Assembly: GCA_937907555.1 (NCBI GenBank)
Contig: CALEST010000317.1
Coordinates: forward strand, 1 to 28,040
From: an uncultured Sediminibacterium sp.
Lineage (GTDB): Bacteria; Bacteroidota; Bacteroidia; Chitinophagales; Chitinophagaceae
Length of the DNA stretch: 28,040 bases
Direction: 5' to 3'
Below are positions 1 to 6,597 of the stretch, piece by piece; the stretch's first letter is position 1, and every line of letters starts with the position of its first letter. The translations under genes and the position numbers were made by a program. The notes below the pieces were generated by a model. It saw only the letters and a program-made list of their open reading frames with translations. It searched no databases and was not told the DNA's origin.

Positions 1-672
1 CATCCCGTTAAAGCGAATCACAAGGAATACGGCCAATAATCCGGCAGCTTCTGCAATAATGGAAGCATAGGCTGCCCCATTGAATCCCAGGGCGGGCATT
101 CCCAGTTTTCCATAGATAAGGCCATAATCAAAAACAATATTCACGATGGCTTCGGCAGCAGTTCCCAATACCAGTAACTTACTTTGATTAATGCCAACCA
201 GCAAAGCATTCCGCATCTGATAGATATACAAGAGGGGTAAGCCCCAGATCCGGATAGATAAAAACCGAATGGCCATATCAATCCCTTCTGCATCATGTAA
301 TGACCATTTCAAAACCATTGGTGCCACAAACCAGGTGGTGAGAATTCCAAACAGCGCAAAGAACATGGCAATGCGAACCCCGTGCCAGAATAAACTTCCT
401 ATTTCGTCTATTCTGTTTTCGCCTGCTCTTCTGGAGATCAAAGCCTGCAACCCGTTATTCAACCCGTTACCAATAACTGCAAACATCAGGTAATACACCC
501 CAGTAATACCGGCAATACCCAGTTCTTTCTGACCCAATCCGCCCAGGAAAATATTATTGGTAATAAAGTTGATCTGAGGAACTACAATAGATGCAGAAAT
601 AGGTAACGCAATCCTTAAAATGGCTTTGTTTCCCGTATTAACCTGAAGATTTAAACTTGAATGATTGCTCAT
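1..672 (-). CDS. MATE family efflux transporter (3' end beyond window)
   Basis: This is the N-terminal 224 residues of a multidrug/toxin extrusion (MATE) transporter; the remainder lies left of base 1. MATE proteins are inner-membrane antiporters that export cationic drugs or metabolites using Na+ or H+ gradients. The frame opens at ATG 672-670 and stays open to the edge. It shows several hydrophobic helices, an early 'LRIALPI' segment typical of helix 1, and 'GLNNGLQALISRRAGE', which matches the conserved MATE segment after helix 2 (xxGLQALxSRxxGA). Full-length members have about 440-460 residues, so roughly half is present. It is divergent from the DUF3822 gene across 92 bases. A TAACTTCG sequence on the minus strand at 689-682 could be its -7 element, but it lies very close to the ATG. 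Substrate cannot be told. Family assignment is fairly sure. Confidence 0.85.
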   Translation of the reverse strand, partial: MSNHSSLNLQVNTGNKAILRIALPISASIVVPQINFITNNIFLGGLGQKELGIAGITGVYYLMFAVIGNGLNNGLQALISRRAGENRIDEIGSLFWHGVRIAMFFALFGILTTWFVAPMVLKWSLHDAEGIDMAIRFLSIRIWGLPLLYIYQMRNALLVGINQSKLLVLGTAAEAIVNIVFDYGLIYGKLGMPALGFNGAAYASIIAEAAGLLAVFLVIRFNGM

Positions 673-764
673 AGCAGCTTGCGAAGTTAGTAAATTGAAT
701 GCGCATAATTTCTTAGTTCTCTCTTATCGCTTTTTTATATATTATTGCAGCGTAATTAAGTTGA

Positions 765-1607
765 ATGGCCAGGAAAAAAGCAGGATTTTATCAGAATGAC
801 CCAATAAGTGGCTCAGCTTTTCAGCTCATCATTGAATTGGATGAACAGGAAATGAGATGCATGTCTAAAGCTTTGGATAGTGGCACCATCGTTGCGTTTG
901 AATACTTTAGTCTGGATAAGGACCAGACAGAAGACTGGAACGATATTTTCTATGAAATCAAAACCATTTCAAAACTATTCAACCGGACTTACAAACAAGT
1001 TACCTGCTTTTTTTGCACTCCTGAATCCATTCTGGTTCCTGAAAAGTTTTTAACGGCAACTTCTGCAGAAGATTACCTGAATCTGGTGTATGGCGAAAGC
1101 AGCCGAATGGAAGTGAAATATGAAAAATTAATAGCTACCCGCAGTTTTATCAATACTTACCGGATTAAAAAATCACTGGCGGAACTATTAACTAGACAGT
1201 TCATCATTTTCCAGACTTCACATGTGTATACTTCTTTACTTAACGATGTGATGGATAGAAGAAAAGGAGAGGAGCAATTTGTGAAACTGCAGTTTTACAA
1301 TGGTCATTTCATCATTGCCATTTTTAAAGAAGGTAAAATTCAGCTGATTCAGACATTCAGTTACAAAATAGCAGAAGACGCTTTATATTATATTCTAAGA
1401 ACTGCACAACAATTTAATATTGATACTTCTTTTGCCATCCTTGAATTAAGCGGTATGATAGATTTGCATACCGAATTGTATCAGCAATTGAAGAAAGTGT
1501 ATACAAATATTGAAATTGATACTATTCCATCCAGCGGTGTGATGCTTGAAGTTCAGAAAGAGTATCCGGCCCATTATTTCGCTCCGTTTTTTAAACTCGC
1601 TATATGA
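765..1607 (+). CDS. DUF3822 family protein
   Basis: Predicted 280-residue soluble protein with no signal peptide or membrane segment. Its pattern matches the Bacteroidota-restricted family DUF3822. The C-terminal half has alternating strands (residues about 175-210, around 'FYNGHFIIAIFKEGKIQ'), then a 'DALYYILRTAQQF' helix and a 'LELSGMID' strand ending in Gly. This layout fits the actin/PilM-like ATPase fold that I recall being reported for a Bacteroides member. No function is established. The gene overlaps rsmD by 4 bases (ATGA at 1604-1607), which implies co-transcription and translational coupling. The same pairing is common in Bacteroidota genomes as far as I remember. The start ATG lies 17 bases after a weak -7-like TATTATTG (740-747). 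A role in rRNA modification or ribosome assembly would be guesswork based on the neighbour. Confidence 0.8.
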   Translation: MARKKAGFYQNDPISGSAFQLIIELDEQEMRCMSKALDSGTIVAFEYFSLDKDQTEDWNDIFYEIKTISKLFNRTYKQVTCFFCTPESILVPEKFLTATSAEDYLNLVYGESSRMEVKYEKLIATRSFINTYRIKKSLAELLTRQFIIFQTSHVYTSLLNDVMDRRKGEEQFVKLQFYNGHFIIAIFKEGKIQLIQTFSYKIAEDALYYILRTAQQFNIDTSFAILELSGMIDLHTELYQQLKKVYTNIEIDTIPSSGVMLEVQKEYPAHYFAPFFKLAI

Positions 1608-2146
1608 GAATCATTTCCGGAAAATGGGGTGGAAGAAGAATCAATCCTCCGGCCAATATGCCACATACCAGACCCACTACCGATATTGCAAAGGAGGGAC
1701 TCTTTAATATTTTACAGAACAGAATGAGTTTTGAGGGAATTGAAACCCTTGATTTGTTTGGAGGTACAGGCTGTATCAGTTATGAACTGGCTTCCCGAGG
1801 TGCGGAAAAGTTAACGATTGTAGAGAAGGATCCGGCAATGCATGCTTTTATTGGGAAAAATGCCGCTATGCTGGGAATGGAGAATCTTCAATTGTTAAAA
1901 ATGGATGTATTTGCCTTTCTGCAATCCTGTAATAAACAGTTTGATTTTATTTTTGCAGGTCCTCCATATGCGTTGGGAACCATTGATGAATTGCCTAAAA
2001 TGATTGTAAAACAAAAGCTGATCAAGCCTGGAGGTTTCTTTGTATTGGAGCATACCCCTAGAAACGCCTACGAAAAATTTGAAGGTTTTTCTTTTGTTCG
2101 CAATTACGGTACAACGCTTTTTTCTTTTTTTGTAGCGGTTGATTAA
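1604..2146 (+). CDS. rsmD: 16S rRNA (guanine966-N2)-methyltransferase, RsmD family
   Basis: RsmD transfers a methyl group from S-adenosylmethionine to N2 of G966 (E. coli numbering) of 16S rRNA in assembled 30S particles. The 180-residue length is normal for the family. Visible signatures are the N-terminal 'MRIISGKWGGRRI' (RIIxGxxxGRxL type), 'RPTTDIAKEGLFNIL' at residues 23-37, and the SAM-binding motif I 'LDLFGGTG' at 49-56. Motif IV reads G-P-P-Y at 119-122 instead of the usual D-P-P-Y/F. The changed codon is GGT at 1958-1960, one base from GAT. That acidic or amide side chain normally contacts the target amino group, so activity is open to question. It starts inside the last codons of the DUF3822 gene and ends convergently 38 bases before the DUF2490 gene. 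RsmD family identity is firm; retained activity is not. Confidence 0.92.
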   Translation: MRIISGKWGGRRINPPANMPHTRPTTDIAKEGLFNILQNRMSFEGIETLDLFGGTGCISYELASRGAEKLTIVEKDPAMHAFIGKNAAMLGMENLQLLKMDVFAFLQSCNKQFDFIFAGPPYALGTIDELPKMIVKQKLIKPGGFFVLEHTPRNAYEKFEGFSFVRNYGTTLFSFFVAVD

Positions 2147-2184
2147 CCCAACTTTATTGAAATTCAAACAGCCATTGCAGCTAA

Positions 2185-2925
2185 TTAATCCACCGATCCA
2201 ACCACACGTGGGGCATTTCCTTTTTTTGCATTAAGCGTAAATTGAAGGCTGGTTTGTATGAAGTTTTTGTATTGGGCCCGATGGTTGTTAAAATAATCAG
2301 CCCGATAAATCCATCCCATTTGCATACTCCAACTCTTGTTGAATTGATATCCTGCACCTAAGTAAAAGCGATTCTGTTCATAAAACACATTTTCATTGTT
2401 AAAATGAAATTCATTGGAAGCTGACATGAATAATGTGTTGTCTGCAATTTGTTTTTTATTGATGGGAATAATTGCGTTAATCCTGTACCTGAATCGATTC
2501 CTGTATCCGGCCGAAGTATAGCGTTGTTCTGCTCTTAGGCGGTGCTCAATTCTGATTCCATTGATTTTCTGGTTATAAATTAACTGTTGCCAAACCCGTT
2601 GCTCAGACACCAATATAGGTCTCCCAAATTCTTCATTAACCGGATAAGTAACATACCTGCCTGTACCAATTAAGCCCGAAAGATTGGGAAGAAAATTGTA
2701 TCCGATACCCCCTTTTACTTCATGATAGTTAAAGTGGTAATAGGTTTGCTGAGAACGCAACTGCAATTCAGTGAAAACATGCCATCGTTCATTGATATTA
2801 AATCTGCCTGTGAGTACGTTCCAGGTTCCGGTACCTGGAGTTTGGGACTGCACATTGATTCCGTAGTATAAAAAAGCCCCGATCAGGATCAGGGCTTTTT
2901 TCAATTTTATAGGTAATGAAACCAT
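2185..2925 (-). CDS. DUF2490 family outer-membrane beta-barrel protein
   Basis: Predicted 246-residue exported protein. Residues 1-27 form a signal peptide with a basic n-region (K7, K9, K10), the hydrophobic stretch ALILIGAFL and cleavage probably after VQS. The mature part alternates aromatic and polar residues with many Tyr/Arg/Asn and fits DUF2490, a family predicted to be small outer-membrane barrels. Recognisable pieces are 'ERWHVFTELQLRSQ', 'RIEHRLRAEQRY' and 'RFRYRINAIIPIN'. Function is unknown. The ATG at 2925 lies 19 bases inside the end of the upstream E2 gene. No later Met or credible alternative start exists before the signal peptide, so the overlap appears real. Codons 9-19 coincide with a 14-bp-stem hairpin and T-tract that looks like an intrinsic terminator (2870-2901). 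Readthrough from the E2 gene should therefore be limited. Confidence 0.8.
   Translation of the reverse strand: MVSLPIKLKKALILIGAFLYYGINVQSQTPGTGTWNVLTGRFNINERWHVFTELQLRSQQTYYHFNYHEVKGGIGYNFLPNLSGLIGTGRYVTYPVNEEFGRPILVSEQRVWQQLIYNQKINGIRIEHRLRAEQRYTSAGYRNRFRYRINAIIPINKKQIADNTLFMSASNEFHFNNENVFYEQNRFYLGAGYQFNKSWSMQMGWIYRADYFNNHRAQYKNFIQTSLQFTLNAKKGNAPRVVGSVD
2870..2901 (-). terminator. Intrinsic-terminator-like hairpin inside DUF2490 signal-peptide codons
   Basis: Read on the minus strand, AAAAAAGCCC (2901-2892) pairs perfectly with GGGCTTTTTT (2879-2870). Inside it a T.G wobble and GAT/ATC extend the stem to about 14 pairs around a CCTG loop, followed by the T-tract. It begins 6 bases after the E2 stop codon, the expected place for that gene's terminator. 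It also encodes residues 9-19 of the downstream signal peptide. The A-tract on the other side means it could act in both directions. Confidence 0.7.
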
Positions 2926-4664
2926 CTCTTATTGATATCCCATTTTTCAAATTCTTTGGCAACTTCAGTCAGGAAGCTCGCTCCGATGCTACCGTCCACA
3001 ATACGGTGATCGTAGCTAAGAGAGAGGTACATCATATGCCTGATTGCAATGGTATCTCCTTCAGGACCTTCCATAACCATGGGGCGTTTTTTGATTGCAC
3101 CCACTGCTAGAATAGCAACTTGAGGTTGGTTGATGATTGGTGTACCCATCAGGCTACCAAAAGTTCCTACATTGGTTAAAGTGAAAGTTCCTCCCGTTGT
3201 GTCTTCTGGCTTAAGCTTCGCATTTCTGGCAGCATCTGCCAAACCGTTAACGGCCTTGCTCAACCCTACAATATTCATTTGATCTGCCCCTTTAATAACA
3301 GGAACAATTAAGTTTCCTGTAGGTAAGGCAGTAGCCATACCAATATTGATGTCTTTCTTCACAATGATTTTATCTCCGTCCAATGAACAGTTGATATAAG
3401 GGAAGCGCTTGATAACATTGGCTATACACTCAACAAACATTGGAGTGAATGTAAGCTTGGTACCCTCTCTTTGCTCAAATTCATTCTTCACTTTGTTTCT
3501 CCACATTACCATATTGGTAACATCGGCTTCAGCAAAACTGGTTACGTGCGGGCTGGTATGCTTGCTGTCTACCATATGCTTGGCAATCAATTTGCGCATA
3601 CGGTCCATCTCTATGATTTCAGTTGCTCCGGTAACCTGAACCCCTGACGGGTCACTCACTTTATTAGAAGCAGTTGCATAAACTGCCTGTGGTGCAGGTG
3701 GAACGGGTGCGCTATAAACAGCTGACTGTTGTTCAGGGAATCTGGATGCAGGTTTGATAGGTTCTTGTGCTACGGTTTGCGCAACTACTGGCTGTGGAGC
3801 TGGTTGAGCTGCTACAACGGGTTGAGGCGCAGGTGTCGGCTGAGGTGCGGGAACAACAGGAACAATTGGCTCCTGGTATGCCGGTGTTTCTGGTACACTA
3901 GGTGCAACAGGTGCCGGTGCCGGGATTGGAGCTGCTGCAGGTGCAGGCGTTGCCACTGGTGCAACCGGAACGGGTGCAGTTGCGGGAGCAGCCATTTGTT
4001 GAACAGGTGCTGGTGCAGGTTGGTAAACCGGTGCTGCTGCCTGGAATGCAGGTACGCGTCCAGCTTTTTTATCTGCGATATACTGTAAAATATCTTTTTT
4101 AGAAACGCGTCCATCGCTTCCGGTACCAGGAATTCGCTCTAATTCACTCAAGCTGATTCCTTCGCTATTGGCAATATTCAATACCAGGGGTGAATAGAAA
4201 CGATTGGATGCAGGTTTGCTTAATAATTCTACCATTGGGGCAGAAGGAGTATAAGGTACTTCTGCAACCGGAGGTGGTGGTGCAACAGGTTGTGGAACAG
4301 GATCCGCAACTGGCTGTGGTGCAGGGGCTGGAGCCACTACAACATGGGCTGGTTCAGGAACTACAGGGGCAACCACTGGTGCCGGTTCTACAACTGGTGC
4401 TGCCGGTGCAGCTGCTTGTGCAGCGCCGGTTTCAACACGCACAATCACGGTTCCTATTGGAACTACGTCGTTTACGTTGTATAAAATTTCCGTGATAACA
4501 CCTTCAACTGTAGAGGGAACTTCGCTATCAACCTTATCAGTAGCAATGTCCAATACGGTTTCATCTAATTTAACATGGTCGCCAACTTTCTTATGCCATT
4601 TAAGAATCGTCGCTTCCATAATGCTTTCGCCCAATTTGGGCATCACCAATTCAGCTATTGCCAT
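2907..4664 (-). CDS. 2-oxo acid dehydrogenase E2 (dihydrolipoamide acyltransferase)
   Basis: E2 core subunit of a 2-oxo acid dehydrogenase complex; it passes acyl groups from E1 through a swinging lipoyl arm to CoA. The 585 residues contain a lipoyl domain (3-78, lipoylated Lys44 in 'ATDKVDS'), an Ala/Pro/Val linker (about 80-137), a peripheral E1/E3-binding domain (about 155-198, 'SPLVLNIANSEGI' and 'GSDGRVSKKDIL'), a very long second Ala/Pro/Val/Gln linker (about 201-335), and the catalytic acyltransferase domain (about 345-585). The active site is 'DHRIVDG', with His553 and Asp557. The 'HTSPHVTSFAEADVT' segment resembles branched-chain (BCKDH-type) E2 more than succinyltransferase OdhB, but E1 and E3 are not nearby, so the substrate is uncertain. 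The start ATG at 4664 begins the lipoyl domain directly. A perfect TATCTTTG lies about 67 bases upstream. Confidence 0.93.
   Translation of the reverse strand: MAIAELVMPKLGESIMEATILKWHKKVGDHVKLDETVLDIATDKVDSEVPSTVEGVITEILYNVNDVVPIGTVIVRVETGAAQAAAPAAPVVEPAPVVAPVVPEPAHVVVAPAPAPQPVADPVPQPVAPPPPVAEVPYTPSAPMVELLSKPASNRFYSPLVLNIANSEGISLSELERIPGTGSDGRVSKKDILQYIADKKAGRVPAFQAAAPVYQPAPAPVQQMAAPATAPVPVAPVATPAPAAAPIPAPAPVAPSVPETPAYQEPIVPVVPAPQPTPAPQPVVAAQPAPQPVVAQTVAQEPIKPASRFPEQQSAVYSAPVPPAPQAVYATASNKVSDPSGVQVTGATEIIEMDRMRKLIAKHMVDSKHTSPHVTSFAEADVTNMVMWRNKVKNEFEQREGTKLTFTPMFVECIANVIKRFPYINCSLDGDKIIVKKDINIGMATALPTGNLIVPVIKGADQMNIVGLSKAVNGLADAARNAKLKPEDTTGGTFTLTNVGTFGSLMGTPIINQPQVAILAVGAIKKRPMVMEGPEGDTIAIRHMMYLSLSYDHRIVDGSIGASFLTEVAKEFEKWDINKRWFHYL
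3660..4064 (-). repeat. Low-complexity Ala/Pro/Val/Gln linker-coding repeat of E2
   Basis: About 135 codons of degenerate GCA/CCA/GTT-type triplets encode APAP, QPVVA and PVAP-like units between the peripheral-binding and catalytic domains. Because the triplets repeat, other frames here stay open and give Arg/Cys-rich or His/Leu-rich phantom ORFs. A similar shorter tract covers about 4254-4427. Linkers of this kind give the lipoyl domain mobility. The length here is greater than the 25-50 residues common in E2 linkers. Confidence 0.75.
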
Positions 4665-4730
4665 ATTGTACTACTGTTTTTAAGCGGGTTAATAAGGTAT
4701 AGTTAATATACACAATCCACTACTAATCAA

Positions 4731-4738
4731 CAAAGATA
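4731..4738 (-). promoter_or_regulatory. Bacteroidota -7 element upstream of E2 gene
   Basis: The minus strand reads TATCTTTG, a perfect match to the TAnnTTTG -7 consensus of Bacteroidota, 67 bases before the E2 start codon. No convincing TTG/TTTG -33 box is found 17-23 bases further upstream, so the call rests on the -7 element alone. Confidence 0.45.
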
Positions 4739-4760
4739 ATAGTTGATTCCCATTCTTTTA

Positions 4761-6017
4761 TCACCTGTTATCCACAATCATTTGTCGTAATAGATTCAGG
4801 GCATTGATGGCGGTAAGGCCAATATTTCTCTCCCGGTCAAATCTAAAATGAAATTCTTTTACAACGGTGCTTGCTTTAGAGGCAACGGCAATCCAAACCA
4901 TACCCACCGGCTTTTCTGCGGTAGCACCGCCAGGGCCCATAATACCGCTTACTGCTATTGCATAATCAGAGTTCATTTTTACTCTTACTTCCTGAACCAT
5001 TTGAGTTACGGTTTCCTTGCTTACAGCGCCCACGGTTATCAGGGTTTCATGCGGCACATCCAGTAATTCTTCCTTGATAATATTGGCATAAGCAACTATG
5101 GAACCTTTAAAAAAAACAGAAGATCCTGCGTGTTTGCTCAGTAAATGGGCTATATAGCCTCCCGTGCAACTTTCAGCAGTAGCCAGGGTTTGATTTCGGG
5201 AAGTTAACAAGCGACCTACTACCTGCTCCATGGTTTCGTCTTGATCAGTAACCAGATAAAGACTTGCCTTGGTTTTCAATTGATTAAAATAGTTATCTAA
5301 ATCTTTTTCTAAAGCAATTTTATCGCTTCCCCAGGCACTTAACCGAAGTCTGACCATTCCATAGTTGGGCAAGTAGGCCAACTTTATATATTCGGGCAGG
5401 CTTTCTTCTATGTCTTTTATTTTCTCTGCCAGGAAGGATTCGCCAATGCCGGCAGTGAGTAGTGTTTTATGTACAATATATCCAGTGTTGTACCATTCCG
5501 GTATATTGGGCAATACATGATTCAGCATGATCCATTTCATTTCATGGGGCACACCGGGCATGGCAATAATCTTTGTGTTGTTTTTTTCAAATAACATTCC
5601 GGGAGCTGTTCCCTTTTCATTTTTTAATACAGTGCAAACATTCGGAACCATGGCCTGTAGCGTGTTTCGCTCTATCATTGGACGCTTCAGAACATGCTCG
5701 AATATATTTGTTACATGATCCAGGGTTTCCTGGTGCATTACCATTTTGCCGCCAAAATAATCACAGAGCAGGGGCTTGGTAATATCGTCGGCCGTTGGAC
5801 CCAGGCCTCCTGTAATTAATACCAGATCGTTTTCTTCAATCATGCTGTCCAACGCTTTCCAGATGGCTTCGCGGTTATCCCCAACTGCCATTCTGCTGTT
5901 GACCAAAATTCCAGCCTGATTCAATTGCTGGGCCATCCAGCTGCTATTCGTATCAATTACCTGTCCAATCAGCAATTCATCACCGATGGTAATGATGCCT
6001 GCAAACTTTTTTTCCAT
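4761..6017 (-). CDS. cinA: CinA family protein (NMN deamidase / competence-damage inducible)
   Basis: Two-domain CinA. The N-terminal molybdopterin-binding-like domain (about residues 4-170; 'IITIGDELLIG' near the start and 'TGGLGPTADD' at 69-78) acts as an ADP-ribose-type pyrophosphatase in characterised relatives. The C-terminal PncC domain (about 265-418; 'AESCTGG' at 281-287 and 'GIMGPGG' at 358-364) deamidates nicotinamide mononucleotide to nicotinate mononucleotide, recycling pyridine nucleotides. I chose ATG 6017 (418 residues) over the longer in-frame start at 6053. The extra 12 residues would overlap the thioesterase gene, while 6017 follows its stop codon by one base (TAGCATG), typical of translational coupling. 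Length matches the full-size family. The gene is probably transcribed from the promoter upstream of the thioesterase. Its 3' end contains a perfect DnaA-box sequence (4768-4776), probably chance. Confidence 0.93.
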   Translation of the reverse strand: MEKKFAGIITIGDELLIGQVIDTNSSWMAQQLNQAGILVNSRMAVGDNREAIWKALDSMIEENDLVLITGGLGPTADDITKPLLCDYFGGKMVMHQETLDHVTNIFEHVLKRPMIERNTLQAMVPNVCTVLKNEKGTAPGMLFEKNNTKIIAMPGVPHEMKWIMLNHVLPNIPEWYNTGYIVHKTLLTAGIGESFLAEKIKDIEESLPEYIKLAYLPNYGMVRLRLSAWGSDKIALEKDLDNYFNQLKTKASLYLVTDQDETMEQVVGRLLTSRNQTLATAESCTGGYIAHLLSKHAGSSVFFKGSIVAYANIIKEELLDVPHETLITVGAVSKETVTQMVQEVRVKMNSDYAIAVSGIMGPGGATAEKPVGMVWIAVASKASTVVKEFHFRFDRERNIGLTAINALNLLRQMIVDNR

Positions 6018-6018
6018 G

Positions 6019-6444
6019 CTAATGGGTCTTATTGAGGGGAAAATAGGGGGCAAGTGTCTCTTTTAAATCAGCAGGCATACCTGTTCGCTTGTTGGTAGCA
6101 TTGTCTATGAAATAGAGGGTGACTTTTCCTGTGGTTAATAGTTTCTTGTTCTCGTTAAACACTTCGTGTTCAAAACAGATTTCGTGTGCTTCCGGAAGCG
6201 TTCTTAATATGGTTTTGATGGTGATTAAGTCATCGTAACGGGCAGGTCTTAAAAATCTGGATTCCATGGCAACAACCGGCATTCTTACACCCATTTCTTC
6301 CATCTTTTTATAAGTAAAGCCCAGTGCTCTAATACATTCTGCCCTGCCAACCTCAAAATACTGAGCATAATTACCGTAATAAACAATGTTCATCTGATCT
6401 GTTTCTGCATATCTAACCCTAACGGTGGTAATATGTTCGTACAT
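6019..6444 (-). CDS. Acyl-CoA thioesterase, YbgC/FadM-type 4HBT hotdog protein
   Basis: Cytoplasmic 141-residue hotdog-fold thioesterase that hydrolyses acyl-CoA or acyl-ACP thioesters. The conserved N-terminal block 'VRYAETDQMNIVYYGNY' (about residues 10-26) carries the catalytic Asp16 and the following helix start, and 'YFEVGRAECIR' continues the family pattern. Later strands ('MESRFLRPARYDDLI', 'VTLYFID') also fit. The length is standard for YbgC/FadM-like proteins. In Proteobacteria ybgC sits with tol-pal genes; here it leads a two-gene unit with cinA, so the Tol-Pal association does not apply. Specificity for short or long acyl chains cannot be read from the sequence. A strong-looking promoter (6461-6493) lies 17-49 bases upstream. 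Confidence 0.9.
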   Translation of the reverse strand: MYEHITTVRVRYAETDQMNIVYYGNYAQYFEVGRAECIRALGFTYKKMEEMGVRMPVVAMESRFLRPARYDDLITIKTILRTLPEAHEICFEHEVFNENKKLLTTGKVTLYFIDNATNKRTGMPADLKETLAPYFPLNKTH

Positions 6445-6460
6445 CCTTCTGTTTTGTTGA

Positions 6461-6493
6461 CAAACTTACAACCTTATCCTGTTTTTCCACAAA
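6461..6493 (-). promoter_or_regulatory. Bacteroidota promoter for thioesterase-cinA
   Basis: On the minus strand a TTTG -33 box (6493-6490) is separated by 21 bases from TAAGTTTG (6468-6461), a perfect TAnnTTTG -7 element. Spacing suits the Bacteroidota primary sigma factor. It predicts a short untranslated leader before ATG 6444. This is the best two-box promoter in the window. Confidence 0.6.
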
Positions 6494-6571
6494 TACACGG
6501 TTTAATCAGGCATAATAATTGCTAAACTTATCTTTAACAATGTTTTACAGGTAAATACGAATAAATAAAAA

Positions 6572-6579
6572 AACCTTTG
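6572..6579 (+). promoter_or_regulatory. Possible -7 element for the TPR-barrel-HU operon
   Basis: AACCTTTG differs from TAnnTTTG only at the first base and lies 18 bases before the chosen ATG at 6598. The corresponding -33 region (about 6545-6550, TTTTAC) is weak. If used, the leader would be very short. It is divergent from the thioesterase promoter. Confidence 0.3.
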
Positions 6580-6597
6580 CACCATATACCCCCTTTC

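Noticed and set aside
3729..4114. Arg/Cys-rich plus-strand ORF (3729-4088) and His/Leu-rich minus-frame ORF (3812-4114) over the E2 gene
   Set aside because: They are out-of-frame readings of the degenerate Ala/Pro codon repeats of the E2 linker; the composition is biased and no start or promoter fits.
4768..4776. Perfect DnaA box TTATCCACA
   Set aside because: It lies inside the last codons of cinA, alone, with no cluster or AT-rich unwinding region, so an origin is not supported.
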